64,000 bases of DNA from Clostridium culturomicium (lineage in GTDB: Bacteria; Bacillota; Clostridia; Clostridiales; Clostridiaceae): assembly GCF_000821305.1 (NCBI RefSeq), contig NZ_CCXK01000017.1:188159-252158 (forward strand), written 5' to 3'. Position numbers and translations under genes: made by a program. This document shows, in pieces, positions 17,288 through 26,292 of the stretch (within the stretch, counting starts at the first letter, position 1; every line of letters starts with the position of its first letter). The notes below the pieces were generated by a model, which saw nothing but the letters and a program-made list of their open reading frames with translations, was not told where the DNA came from and made no database searches.

Positions 17288-18145
17288 ATGTGGGTAGTTT
17301 TTGCCTTTGGATCAGCTTTATTTGCAGGGTTAACAGCTATTTTGGCTAAGATTGGAATCAGAAATACAGATTCCAATCTAGCTACAGCTATTCGTACTTT
17401 GGTAATTTTACTTTTTTCATGGCTTATGGTTTTTATTGTAGGGTCCTTTGATACCATAAGTTCTATCAGCAGTCATACTTTGATTTGTTTAATTCTTTCA
17501 GGAATTGCTACAGGGGCTTCATGGATATGTTACTTTAAGGCACTGCAGCTGGGGGATGTAAATAAAGTTGCGCCTATAGATAAGTCAAGCATAATTTTGA
17601 CAATGGTTCTGGCATTTATTATTTTAGGTGAAACTATAACAATGTTAAAGTTTATTGCAATGATAGCTATAGGAACAGGAACATTTTTAATGATAACTAA
17701 AAAGTCTGTTGAGAATAAACATTTGGATAGAAGATGGATTATTTATGCAATTCTTTCTGCTGTCTTTGCAAGTTTAACTTCCATCCTTGGGAAAATAGGA
17801 ATTGTTGGAGTTGAGTCAAACCTTGGGACTGCCATAAGAACCATTGTTGTTCTTATCATGGCATGGGTTGTAGTTTTTATGTCTAAGAAATAAGGTGAAA
17901 TAAAAAATATTGATAAAAAAAGCTGGATATTTATATTTTTATCAGGGATAACTACTGGGTTATCTTGGTTATGCTATTATAAGGCTTTGCAGATTGGGGA
18001 CGCCTCCATTGTAGTTCCAATAGACAAGCTGAGTATAGTTATAACGGTAGCTTTTTCATATATTGTATTACACGAAAAATTATCAAAAAAGGCAGCAGTG
18101 GGACTTGGATTTATTGTCATAGGTACGTTGATGCTGCTGGTGTAG
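17288..18145 (+). pseudogene. EamA/DMT-family transporter interrupted by an in-frame TAA
   Basis: The first 201 codons encode a full EamA repeat (MWVVFAFGSALFAGLTAILA, DVNKVAPIDKSSIILTMVLA) and the start of the second (IYAILSAVFASLTSILGKIG). TAA follows at 17891-17893. The same frame then continues without a break through KNIDKKSWIFIFLSGITTGL, SWLCYYKALQIGDASIVVPI and IVLHEKLSKKAAVGLGF to TAG at 18143. The reunited product would be about 285 residues, the normal ten-helix size. One base change explains the break (CAA to TAA is simplest). A seven-helix product could still be made. The ATG at 17288 has AAGGAG. Confidence 0.85.
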
Positions 18146-18194
18146 CTTTAGTGTTAGATTACAATAATATTTAGTAGTTTTAAGAGTAAAGTTT

Positions 18195-18224
18195 ATAAGC
18201 ATCTCATTTTGAGATGCTTATTTT
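18195..18224. terminator. Bidirectional terminator
   Basis: ATAAGCATCTCA and TGAGATGCTTAT form a perfect stem around TTT, followed by TTTTTT. It lies between the convergent EamA remnant and mgtC-like gene. Confidence 0.75.
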
Positions 18225-18935
18225 TTAAATATTAACTAAGTGAATTTTGGTGATATTTTTTTCTATTGCCAATTCCTCAGCAATGTCTATATAGGTTATA
18301 CCTTTTGGCAGTTCTATTGTATAGATGTCTGAATATATACGTGAATCCCTATCAAAATGTATACTGAAGTTTGTACTTCTGATTTTGACTTTGTGGTCAA
18401 TGAAATAATTTTGAATAAATTCTTTTGTTTCACGGTGATAATATTCTATTTCAACTTGTTTTATAGTTGGGAAAATTGATAGTGAAAAGCTTTGAAACTT
18501 TTTTAACGCTGTTAAAGAAAAGAAGATTAACACCATGCCTGCTACTGCAAGAGAATAGTAGCCCATGCCCACTGCAAGTCCCAAAACAGCTGTTGCCCAT
18601 AGTGAGGCTGCTGTAGTTAAACCATGGATAGAGCTTTTAGTAATTACAATAGTACCTGCACCGAGAAAACCAATACCACTGACAACTTGACATATAAGTC
18701 TTGCGGGGTCAGACCTGATTATACCTGAGAGTTCAGGGTAAGCTACACCAATTCGTAAAGACTCAAACATGATTTCTTTCTGAATCATTGCAATGATAGT
18801 TGCACCTATACATACAAGAATATGGGTACGAAGTCCAGCAGGCCTAGTTCTGAATTCGCGCTCCCATCCAATTAAACCTGCGAATAAGACAGCCAGAGAT
18901 AAGCGTATACAGATGTCAGAAAAATTCAAACTCAT
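18225..18935 (-). CDS. MgtC/SapB family membrane protein
   Basis: A 236-residue protein with four to five N-terminal helices: LSLAVLFAGLIGWEREFRTR, PAGLRTHILVCIGATIIAM, GIGFLGAGTIVI and LTTAASLWATAVLGLAVGMG are signature MgtC segments. A C-terminal cytosolic domain (residues ~155-236) resembles the ACT-like domain of longer MgtC proteins. MgtC proteins are linked to growth in low magnesium and to membrane-ATPase control; they are probably not Mg2+ pumps themselves. GGAGG sits correctly before the ATG at 18935. No M-box riboswitch was seen upstream. Confidence 0.9.
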   Translation of the reverse strand: MSLNFSDICIRLSLAVLFAGLIGWEREFRTRPAGLRTHILVCIGATIIAMIQKEIMFESLRIGVAYPELSGIIRSDPARLICQVVSGIGFLGAGTIVITKSSIHGLTTAASLWATAVLGLAVGMGYYSLAVAGMVLIFFSLTALKKFQSFSLSIFPTIKQVEIEYYHRETKEFIQNYFIDHKVKIRSTNFSIHFDRDSRIYSDIYTIELPKGITYIDIAEELAIEKNITKIHLVNI

Positions 18936-19183
18936 AATAACCTCCTGGGTATAAATTAATTTTATTTATATTAATTTAAATTATATGAAATAGATAGTAT
19001 TAAATATATAGTAATAATATTTATACTATTGTTAAGGATTTAGATGAGTATACCATAAGTTAATAATTTTTGAAGAATTTTATAGGTTTGTAACTAACGT
19101 TACATATTTAAATTTATAGATGTGATAACATAATATTACAAAAGGAAAGAATAAAGATTAAAAAAGTAAAGGATGATGAGCTT

Positions 19184-19918
19184 ATGGGATTTTATGAAGA
19201 AATATCAAAATATTATGATTTAATATTTCCAACCTTACAGGTAACAGTTAACTTTCTCAAAGAAATAGCTGGAGAAGGGGAGAAAAAGATTTTAGATGTG
19301 GCTTGTGGTACAGGAGGATATTCCTTTGCTTTAGAGAAGGAAGGTTATGATTTAACAGCCTTTGATTTAGATAAAAAAATGGTTGAGGAGTTAAGGAAAA
19401 AATCAAAAATTCTTGGAAGTAGTGTAAAGGGTATGGAGGGAAATATTCTAAATATAAAAGAAAAGTTTCCCAAAAACACTATGGATTTAGTCTTCTGTAT
19501 AGGAAATTCCATTGTACACCTAGATAACTCAAAGGACATTGAGAAGTTTTTCAAAGATGCAAAGGATATTTTAAAGGATGAAGGAACTTTATTATTTCAG
19601 GTTATAAATTATGATAGAATTGTCTGCAAGGGAATTAAATCACTGCCAACTATTTATAATGAAGCTGCTGATTTGAGCTTTGAAAGATTATATAGATATG
19701 AAGAAACTGAGCATAAGGTTTATTTTAAAACTATCTTAAAGGTTGGAGAAGAAAGGTATGAAAATGAAGTACCTCTTTATGCTTTACAGTATGATGAAGC
19801 AGTTAGGTTTATAAAAAATGCTGGATTTAATCATATTGAAGCATATGGTGATTTTAAGGGAAATCCTTTTGATAAGGAGAATTCCTATGCAATGATTATT
19901 TTATGTAGTTTTAAATAA
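19184..19918 (+). CDS. Class I SAM-dependent methyltransferase
   Basis: A 244-residue methyltransferase. The SAM-binding motif I is KILDVACGTGGYS (residues ~35-47), motif II is LTAFDLDKKMVEEL, and motif IV is LVFCIGNSIVHL; a ~70-residue beta-rich insert (FERLYRYEETEHKVYFKTIL) follows. It starts GFYEEISKYYDLIFP, common to small-molecule or tRNA-like methyltransferases, so the substrate is not predictable. The ATG at 19184 follows GATGATGAGCTT, a weak site. A pentanucleotide repeat follows the stop. Confidence 0.85.
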   Translation: MGFYEEISKYYDLIFPTLQVTVNFLKEIAGEGEKKILDVACGTGGYSFALEKEGYDLTAFDLDKKMVEELRKKSKILGSSVKGMEGNILNIKEKFPKNTMDLVFCIGNSIVHLDNSKDIEKFFKDAKDILKDEGTLLFQVINYDRIVCKGIKSLPTIYNEAADLSFERLYRYEETEHKVYFKTILKVGEERYENEVPLYALQYDEAVRFIKNAGFNHIEAYGDFKGNPFDKENSYAMIILCSFK

Positions 19919-19946
19919 AATAAAATAAAATAAAATAAAATAAAAT
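19916..19946. repeat. TAAAA pentanucleotide microsatellite
   Basis: About six tandem TAAAA units begin at the stop codon of the methyltransferase gene. Because the first unit contains the TAA stop, length changes would not alter the protein. Confidence 0.85.
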
Positions 19947-20053
19947 GATGCCTCCAAGGGTATAGTGTTTCTTTATAAGAACTTTATACAAATAAAGTTG
20001 CTAAATATCTAAATATAAAGAATAACAGTATATTTTGGAGGCTTAATTTTTAT

Positions 20054-21076
20054 TTAATATTTATCATAAATGGTTTTGTTGATACTAAATTGAGTTATAC
20101 TCTCTGTATGTTTATTATAAATAACCTTTGACATAGAGGCTATGGTTTTCTCAGCATTATAAATTCCCTCAGTGTAGATTGAAATGATATATGGTTCATC
20201 AGTGAAAACAAACCCTATATCATGAACATAGGAATCTATAGATCCTATTTTATGGGCAACCAAGTTATTTGGAATATATTTATCTAGTCTTTCATGGAAA
20301 ATTGTTATTTTCATGGTATCAATCAAGTGATTGAATCCAGATAGTTCTCTATTATCATATACATACTTTAAAATTTGTGCTGAAATAGCAGGAGTTAAAA
20401 GATTTTCATAAAGAACATAGTCAATATTTAAAAGGCTGTAGAGCTGTTCTCTTACGGAATTATAACCACCTAAATAATCAGAAAGTATGGCAGTGGCAAT
20501 GTTATCGGAGTAAATAATAGATAAATCAAGGAGTTCCTGTATGGAAATTTCCATACCAGAATAACAGTACCCGTACAAAATTCCTGTACCATCTTGGTAA
20601 AAGTAATCATAATAAGTTAGAAGAGAACTTAAATCAACCTCTCCTTTGTCAGCATAATAGTAGTATAAAAGATTAAGGCCAACCTTATAGGTGCTGGCAG
20701 CATCAAAGTCCATATTTTCATTTATTGTTACATATTCTTTTGTTGTAAGGTTATAGTAGACAAGACCAATCTTATTTATATTGTTCCCCAAAAGGTTAGC
20801 TAGCTCTGAGTATAATTCCTCATCAAATTTTTCAGTTGCTTCCGTAGTTAATGAAGCTTTCATTGTTTCAGAAGAAGATAAGTTAAATGACTGCATATCT
20901 TCATAGATTTTTTTGCTAGGTATCTTATCTAAAGCAGTTTGATTTTTTACTGAGTCTATTTCTTCTGAAGCAGTCACCAAAGTAGAAGAAGTAATTGGTG
21001 AAGATGGTGAAAATAAAATATTTAGTGCAACAAAAACAATAATTATTATTGTTCCTGTAAATACATTTTTTTTCAT
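20054..21076 (-). CDS. Secreted class A beta-lactamase-like serine hydrolase
   Basis: A 340-residue protein with an N-terminal export/anchor helix (residues 5-23) and a low-complexity linker to ~residue 85. The active-site motifs of the serine beta-lactamase/DD-peptidase fold are present: S128-T-Y-K131, S190-D-N and K276-I-G in place of KTG. A clear Glu166-type omega-loop ExxLN is not obvious, so hydrolysis of beta-lactams is uncertain; a PBP-like or signalling role is possible. No BlaI/BlaR genes are nearby. A good GGAGG site precedes the ATG at 21076. Confidence 0.8.
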   Translation of the reverse strand: MKKNVFTGTIIIIVFVALNILFSPSSPITSSTLVTASEEIDSVKNQTALDKIPSKKIYEDMQSFNLSSSETMKASLTTEATEKFDEELYSELANLLGNNINKIGLVYYNLTTKEYVTINENMDFDAASTYKVGLNLLYYYYADKGEVDLSSLLTYYDYFYQDGTGILYGYCYSGMEISIQELLDLSIIYSDNIATAILSDYLGGYNSVREQLYSLLNIDYVLYENLLTPAISAQILKYVYDNRELSGFNHLIDTMKITIFHERLDKYIPNNLVAHKIGSIDSYVHDIGFVFTDEPYIISIYTEGIYNAEKTIASMSKVIYNKHTESITQFSINKTIYDKY

Positions 21077-21183
21077 AGGGAAGGACCTCCATGATTATAT
21101 GTCACTAGAAATTATACTTTCTAAATATATATGACTGGTTAAATGATGATATGATTATTTGAATTTAAGGGTAGAATGAATAG

Positions 21184-21212
21184 TTTGTGATAAACAAGAT
21201 GTTCATCACAAA
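21184..21212. promoter_or_regulatory. Inverted repeat between divergent bla-like and gntR genes
   Basis: TTTGTGAT and ATCACAAA flank an inner AAC/GTT pair, 29 bp in total. It is a possible operator for the GntR protein encoded ~160 bp downstream or for a Crp-type regulator, although its spacing is wider than the classical Crp site. Confidence 0.4.
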
Positions 21213-21371
21213 TATTTTTCATAAACAAATTCTTTCAGAAATAAAGGTATTTTACTAAAAGTATAGAATATAATCTTAAGGTACTAAAAAAATATACAAA
21301 GAAACACTTAAGCTGTAGATTTTTAGTGTTCTTAAGACATAATACAATTACTTTTGGGGAGAAGTGTAGCA

Positions 21372-22010
21372 ATGGGTAAAAAGAATGAGACGGAAAGAGT
21401 TTATGATATTTTAAAACAAAGAATAATTTATTTAGAATATGAACCTGGGATGGTTTTGAATGAAGTTGATATTTCAACAGAGTTTGATATAAGTAGAACT
21501 CCAATTCGAGAAGCCTTTCAAAAGCTTAGTAATGATAATCTTTTAAATATTATTCCAAGGTTTGGAGCACAGGTTTCGCATATAGATTTTAGATATATGA
21601 AATCAGTTTTTGAGGTTACAAGGGAGTTTGAGCCTTTTGCTGTAAAATTAGCTATTGAAAGAATTAGTGAGGAACAGATAAAAGAGCTAGAAGAAATAAT
21701 AGATAGATTAAAAGCTTTTGATATAAAAGAAGATTATAAAAAAGCAATTATGGAAGATGAAAAATTTCATAAGATTACTATTGAGAATTGTAAAAATCCA
21801 TGTCTTCAAAAAATATTATATGATTTACATAATCATACGGAAAGGTTATGGCATTATTCTAAGCATTACTTTGATTCTATGGACATATTTACTGTTACTT
21901 TAGGGAATGTTTTAGAGGGAATTAAAGAGAGAAATCCAGAAAAAGCAGAAATTTATACAAGAGAGCATATAGATGCTTTTGTTAGAAAAATAAAAGAAGA
22001 AATGCTTTAA
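21372..22010 (+). CDS. GntR-family regulator with FCD domain
   Basis: A 212-residue transcription factor. Residues ~8-75 are the GntR winged helix (ERVYDILKQRIIYLEYEPGM, STEFDISRTPIREAFQKLS). Residues ~85-205 are the helical FCD ligand domain (FEVTREFEPFAVKLAIERI, DEKFHKITIENCKNPCLQ) with metal/acid-binding Asp and His positions. ATG 21372 follows GGGGAGAAG. It stands upstream of clpP-like and grd genes in the same direction, so control of the grd substrate module by a small acid is plausible but unproven. Confidence 0.87.
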   Translation: MGKKNETERVYDILKQRIIYLEYEPGMVLNEVDISTEFDISRTPIREAFQKLSNDNLLNIIPRFGAQVSHIDFRYMKSVFEVTREFEPFAVKLAIERISEEQIKELEEIIDRLKAFDIKEDYKKAIMEDEKFHKITIENCKNPCLQKILYDLHNHTERLWHYSKHYFDSMDIFTVTLGNVLEGIKERNPEKAEIYTREHIDAFVRKIKEEML

Positions 22011-22114
22011 TAAAGGCAGCAGGAAGTTTCACCGAAAGTTTCAGCATATATTTGAAAAGTTGTAAATAAATTTTTATAGAAGTATAAGTTTTTAGTAAGG
22101 AAGGGGAAATAAAC

Positions 22115-22708
22115 ATGTTTTACAGAAATGAAGCAGAAGTAGAAAAAAACGAAAAAGATAATAATTTAATTATGGAGAAGATGTTAAAGTCTAGGACTAT
22201 TTTTATATGTGGAGAAATTAATCAAAAGCTGGCTGAAACAGTATGCTCACAATTATTATTACTTGAACAAATGGGAGATGAACCAATTAAAATATTCCTT
22301 AATAGTCAAGGGGGACACGTAGAATCTGGTGATACAATCCATGACATGATTAAGTTTATTAAACCAGAAGTTATTATTATAGGAACAGGTTGGGTTGCAA
22401 GTGCTGGTATTACAATATATCTTGCAGCTGAAAAAGAAAATAGATATTCACTACCAAACACTAGATATATGATCCATCAGCCATTAGGCGGGTTCCAAGG
22501 TCAAGCTACAGATATAGGAATTGAAGCTGAAGAAATATTAAGAGTTCGCAAAAGAATAAATACAATTATTAGTAATGCTTCAGGTCAGCCAATAGAAAAG
22601 GTTCAAAGAGATACTGATAGAAATTATTGGATGAATGCTGAAGAAGCTGTGAATTATGGTATAGTAAATAAAATAGTAACTAATCGAAGTGAAATATCTT
22701 GTAAATAA
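22115..22708 (+). CDS. ClpP-like serine protease (paralogue without adjacent Clp ATPase)
   Basis: A 197-residue ClpP-family peptidase. Catalytic residues appear intact: S96 in GWVASAG, H121 in YMIHQPLGG and D166 in RDTD. The oligomer/handle region QGQATDIGIEAEEILRVRKR is also present. It differs from housekeeping ClpP by a charged 20-residue N-terminus without the usual hydrophobic start loops, and by GWVASAG in place of GQAASMG. No ClpX or ClpC gene is near, as is usual for second clpP genes. Its ATPase partner is unknown. The ATG at 22115 follows AAGGAAGGGG. A terminator follows, separating it from the grd genes. Confidence 0.88.
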   Translation: MFYRNEAEVEKNEKDNNLIMEKMLKSRTIFICGEINQKLAETVCSQLLLLEQMGDEPIKIFLNSQGGHVESGDTIHDMIKFIKPEVIIIGTGWVASAGITIYLAAEKENRYSLPNTRYMIHQPLGGFQGQATDIGIEAEEILRVRKRINTIISNASGQPIEKVQRDTDRNYWMNAEEAVNYGIVNKIVTNRSEISCK

Positions 22709-22710
22709 TA

Positions 22711-23025
22711 AACTTTTAACTAATTAATTTAGTTGCGAAAGTCCTTAGAAAGAAACTATTATAGTTTTTTCTAAGGGCTTTTTATTTATCTATAGAAAAA
22801 ACTAATACATACCATTTAAAAACACAATTGTAAATATTTTTAAAAAGAAGGAGTTTTATGAAATAAACAGAATATAATGTATTAAAGAGTTACTGATATA
22901 CATTATGTATATTAATAATGTTGATGAAGAGAAAAATAATTATCATTAAATTTTATCAGTGATTCAAGGATGAAAATTAAGACATAATCATACAAAGAAA
23001 AGTTAAGAATTTAACGAGGTGATTG
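22711..23025. other. Intergenic leader before the grd genes
   Basis: No gene seen. After the terminator at 22738-22785 the sequence is AT-rich. A ribosome-site-like AAGGAG at 22851 precedes a two-codon ATG-AAA-TAA, which may be chance. I did not find a glycine riboswitch core. Confidence 0.45.
22738..22785 (+). terminator. Terminator after the clpP-like gene
   Basis: AAAGTCCTTAGAAA pairs with TTTCTAAGGGCTTT across an AT-rich loop containing an additional ACTAT/ATAGT stem; TTTATTT follows. Confidence 0.75.
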
Positions 23026-23412
23026 ATGATGAAGTACATTATTGTAAGTAATAATCCACAAGTAAAGGACAAGGTTAAGAATCTAAAATTTGTTGATGGA
23101 ACCATGAGAGATGTTTTGGTTGAGGCAAGAGATTTAGTACAAGGTGGTTCAGAGCTAATTACACATCCTCTAGGAGCAAGCCTAAGAATGCTTCTTTCTC
23201 CATACCGCTCCATTATTATGGCAGAGAAGGAAGCTAATATAAATTTTAACCATTTAGAAACTATAGAAAACAGCATAATTAAATACGACCAGCATATGGG
23301 GGTAAGAAGGGAGGATACAGATCACTCTAAAGATTATGCGATTATAGATTTTAAATTGTTAGAGTCAGCCTTTAATGAATTGAGCAAAGATTTAAAAAGT
23401 GAGTTTTTTTAA
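23026..23412 (+). CDS. grdX: GrdX family protein
   Basis: A 128-residue protein matching GrdX, the small protein of unknown function that heads many glycine/sarcosine/betaine reductase operons. It begins MMKYIIVSNNPQVKDKV, has TMRDVLVEARDLVQGGSELI and THPLGASLRMLLSPYRSIIM, and ends with a charged tail. The short basic loop LGASLRMLLSPYRS is the family's most conserved part. GAGGTGA precedes ATGATG at 23026. The next gene starts 20 bp downstream, so the three grd genes are one operon. Confidence 0.85.
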   Translation: MMKYIIVSNNPQVKDKVKNLKFVDGTMRDVLVEARDLVQGGSELITHPLGASLRMLLSPYRSIIMAEKEANINFNHLETIENSIIKYDQHMGVRREDTDHSKDYAIIDFKLLESAFNELSKDLKSEFF

Positions 23413-23432
23413 AAGATTAGGAGGGATTTTCT

Positions 23433-24719
23433 TTGAAACTTGAATTAAGAAGAATCAATATTAAAGACATTCAGTTTGGAAACAATACTGAGGTTGTAGG
23501 TGGAGTTCTTTATGTGAATAAAGAAGAACTTATAGCTAAACTTAAGGAAGACCACAGAGTTAAGGACATAAAGGTTGATATAGCTCGACCAGGTGAAAAT
23601 GTTAGAATCATTCCTGTAAAGGATGTCATCGAGCCAAGAGTTAAAATTGAAGGCGAAGGCAATGGTTTCCCAGGAGTTACATCAAAGATGGCTCAGCTTG
23701 GAGAAGGAAAAGTAAATGTACTTCATGGAGCTGCTGTAGTTACTATTGGGGATATAGTTGGATTCCAAGAAGGTGTTATTGACATGTGGGGAGAAGGCGC
23801 AAAATGGACACCATTCTCTAAAACATATAATTTAGTTGTTGATATAGTTCCAGTGGAAGGTTTAGAGCCACACGTTCACGAGACAACTGTTAGGCTTGCA
23901 GGACTTAAGGCTGCTGAATTTGTTGGACTTGCAGGTAAGGAAGTTGAGCCAGATGAAGTTTTGACCTACGAAATGGGAAGTATACCTGAAGAAACTGCTA
24001 AATATCCAGAACTTCCAAAGGTACTATATGTTGAAATGTTAATATCTCAAGGGTTGCTTCATGATGGATATATCTATGGAGTTAACAGCCAGCAGATATT
24101 ACCTACTTTAATGCATGCTAACGAGGAGTTAGATGGAGCAGTAATCAGCGGTAACTGCGTTGCAGCTTGCGATAAGATTACAACATACCAGCACCAAAAT
24201 AACTCTGCAATCCTTGATTTATATGCAAGACATGGTAAAGATCTTAACTTCATGGGAATTATCCTAGATCCAGAGCTTACAACTCTCGAAGGTAAGTTTA
24301 GAACTTGTGATTACACAGCTAAACTTTGTAAGATGCTTGGAGCAGACGGAGTTATAGTTTCAGAAGAAGGCTATGGAAACCCAGATTCAGATCTTCTAAT
24401 GATTTGTAAGAGACTTGAAAAGTCAGGAATTAAAACAGTTCTTATCACAGATGAATGTTCAGGATGGGACGGAGATTCACAACCTCTTGCAGATACAACT
24501 CCTGAAGCTGTTGCTGTAGTATCAGGTGGAAACGTAAGCCACGTAGTTGTTTTACCACCAGCAGAAAGAGTTATAGGAAACCCAGCTGCTATTGCAACTT
24601 TAGCAGGTGGATGGGAAGGATCACTAGCTGAGGATGGAACAATAACTTGTGAATTAAATGCTGTTATCGGTGCAACATCAGAAATTGGATATCATTACTG
24701 CACTGCAAAATTATATTAA
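23433..24719 (+). CDS. Glycine/sarcosine/betaine reductase component B, pyruvoyl proprotein (GrdE/GrdG/GrdI family)
   Basis: Precursor of two substrate-binding subunits of protein B, which hand the amino-acid-derived carboxymethyl group to selenoprotein A. The 428-residue proprotein contains GAVISGNCVAACDKITTYQH with Asn241-Cys242; cleavage at this type of site gives a new N-terminal pyruvoyl group that binds the substrate as a Schiff base (family knowledge; the site is visible here). The TTG start at 23433 follows AGGAGGGA. It is 20 bp after grdX and 25 bp before the selenoprotein gene. Whether the substrate is glycine, sarcosine, betaine or another amine cannot be decided without phylogeny. 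grdA, grdC and grdD are not in the window. Confidence 0.9.
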   Translation: MKLELRRINIKDIQFGNNTEVVGGVLYVNKEELIAKLKEDHRVKDIKVDIARPGENVRIIPVKDVIEPRVKIEGEGNGFPGVTSKMAQLGEGKVNVLHGAAVVTIGDIVGFQEGVIDMWGEGAKWTPFSKTYNLVVDIVPVEGLEPHVHETTVRLAGLKAAEFVGLAGKEVEPDEVLTYEMGSIPEETAKYPELPKVLYVEMLISQGLLHDGYIYGVNSQQILPTLMHANEELDGAVISGNCVAACDKITTYQHQNNSAILDLYARHGKDLNFMGIILDPELTTLEGKFRTCDYTAKLCKMLGADGVIVSEEGYGNPDSDLLMICKRLEKSGIKTVLITDECSGWDGDSQPLADTTPEAVAVVSGGNVSHVVVLPPAERVIGNPAAIATLAGGWEGSLAEDGTITCELNAVIGATSEIGYHYCTAKLY

Positions 24720-24744
24720 ACCAAGGTGGAGGAGGATATATAGT

Positions 24745-26049
24745 ATGTCAGATAAAGTAAAAATTTTATATTATGTAAATCAGTTCTTCGGACAAGTAGG
24801 TGGAGAAGATAAAGCTGATATGAAACCAGAACTTAAAATGGGTGTTGTTGGACCATCCATGGGATTTAATGCAAATTTGGGTGATGCAGGTGAGGTTGTT
24901 GCTACAGTAATCTGTGGAGATAACTATTTCAATGAAAATGAAGAAGAATCAATAGAAGCTATACTTAATATGGTTAAAGAAGTTAATCCAGCTATGGTAG
25001 TTGCTGGACCAGCCTTTAACGCAGGAAGATATGGAATGGCTTGTGGAACTATTGCAAAGGCTGTAGTGGAAAAGTTTAATATACCAGCAGTTACTGGAAT
25101 GTATGTTGAGAATCCAGGTTTAGGAACTTGTAAGGATAAGGTTATCGTTGCTAGTGTTGGAGAGTCAGCAGCAGGAATGAGAAAATCTTTAGATACTATG
25201 GCAAAGATTGCAGCTAAAATTTTAAAGGGTGAAGAATTAGGACTTCCAGAAGAAGAAGGCTACATTCCTCAAGGAAAGAGAAAAACTGTATTTGCTGAGA
25301 AAAGAGGTTCTGAAAGAGCTGTAGATATGCTTTTAGCAAGACTTAATGGTAAAGAGTTTAAAACAGAACTTCCAATGCCTGTATTTGATCAGGTTGCTAT
25401 AGCACCTGCAATTAAAGATTTAAGCAGGGCTACAATTGCTCTTGTAACTAGTGGTGGTATTGTACCGGTAGGAAACCCTGATAGGATTCAATCTGCCAGT
25501 GCACAAAAATGGGGCAAATATGATATAAGTGCTTTAGATAGATTAGGAGCAGATTATTGTACAATTCATGGTGGATATGACCCTGTTTATGCTAATGCAA
25601 TGCCAGACAGAGTAGTTCCTCTAGATATTTTAAAGGAATATGAAAAGGAAGGCAGAATAGGAAAGGTACATGAACTTTTCTATACTACAACAGGAACAGG
25701 AACATCAGTAGGTAACTCCATAAAGTTTGGTAAAGAGATAGGAGCAGAACTTTTGGCAGCAGGTGTTGACGGAGTTATACTAACTTCTACGTGAGGAACT
25801 TGTACACGTTGCGGTGCAACAATGGTTAAAGAAATCGAAAGATATGGAATTCCTGTAGTTCACATGTCTACAATTATTACAATTTCTGAATCAGTAGGAG
25901 CTAACAGAATAGTTCCAACAATAGCAATACCTCACCCAGTAGGAAATCCTAAGATTTCACCTAAGGATGAAGATGCTTTAAGACATGATCTTGTGGACAG
26001 AGCTGTAAGAGCTTTAGGTACAGAGGTTGACGAGCAAAGCTTTTTCTAG
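24745..26049 (+). CDS. Glycine/sarcosine/betaine reductase component B selenoprotein (GrdB/GrdF/GrdH family), UGA = Sec350
   Basis: Catalytic selenoprotein of component B. The frame contains TGA at 25792-25794 (codon 350) and resumes as GTCTRCGATMVKEIERYGIP, giving the active-site motif U-x-x-C-x-x-C of this family. The reunited protein has 434 residues, the normal GrdB size. A bacterial SECIS hairpin lies just after the TGA. The N-terminus is VKILYYVNQFFGQVGGEDKA. The ATG at 24745 follows GGAGGAGG; earlier starts would overlap the grdE-type gene. Translation needs SelA, SelB and SelC encoded elsewhere. A conventional gene caller would split it at 25794 into two false genes. Confidence 0.93.
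25795..25828 (+). promoter_or_regulatory. SECIS element for Sec350
   Basis: GTTGC (25808-25812) and GCAAC (25816-25820) form a perfect stem around the loop GGT. The loop is 18 nt past the UGA, inside the 16-37 nt window for bacterial SelB-binding hairpins, and an exposed G-U in the loop is the known recognition feature. AAC (25797) and GTT (25824) can extend the stem. Confidence 0.8.
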
Positions 26050-26081
26050 AATTAATGCAGCCTATGAAGTTAAATTAATAC

Positions 26082-26273
26082 ATTGCCAATTCATAAGTGA
26101 ACATCCAAATCTCTGATTTGGTTAATGTGAAGTTAAGTGAGTGTCCAAATCTGTGATTTGGAGACACGAACTTACTCTTTGAGCACTCCTTTGAAAAATA
26201 TACGAAGTTTTAATTTTTAAGATATCAGTTTGAAATTAAGGTTTTGAAAGCTCGTAAAATATGAATTGGCAAT
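26082..26273. repeat. Dispersed intergenic repeat, copy 1, within a perfect 14-bp inverted repeat
   Basis: ATTGCCAATTCATA (26082-26095) and its exact complement (26260-26273) bracket the element. Inside, two ~40-bp units each carry CCAAATCTNTGATTTGG (26105-26121 and 26145-26161), followed by CTTTGAGCACTCCTTTGAA. The core 26092-26202 aligns over ~105 bp with the reverse complement of 34426-34536 and over ~70 bp with 38920-38990. It lies between the grdB-type gene and the ykvI-like gene. Confidence 0.8.
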
Positions 26274-26292
26274 TAAGGATTGGGGAGAAATT

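Noticed and set aside
19950..20042. GCCTCCAA/TTGGAGGC inverted repeat as a terminator
   Set aside because: The arms are 77 bp apart with no U tail directly after; the pairing may be chance.
22815..23025. Glycine riboswitch before the grd genes
   Set aside because: The conserved glycine aptamer core was not found; the leader is AT-rich without matching stems.
24658..24744. Longer N-terminus for the grdB-type gene
   Set aside because: It overlaps the end of the preceding gene in another frame; GGAGGAGG points to ATG 24745.
25822..26049. Separate 75-codon gene after the grdB-type frame
   Set aside because: It is the C-terminal part of the same selenoprotein, read through the UGA at 25792-25794.
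26100..26165. CRISPR-like repeats (two palindromic units 40 bp apart)
   Set aside because: There are only two units, the intervening DNA is also conserved between copies, and no cas genes are present.
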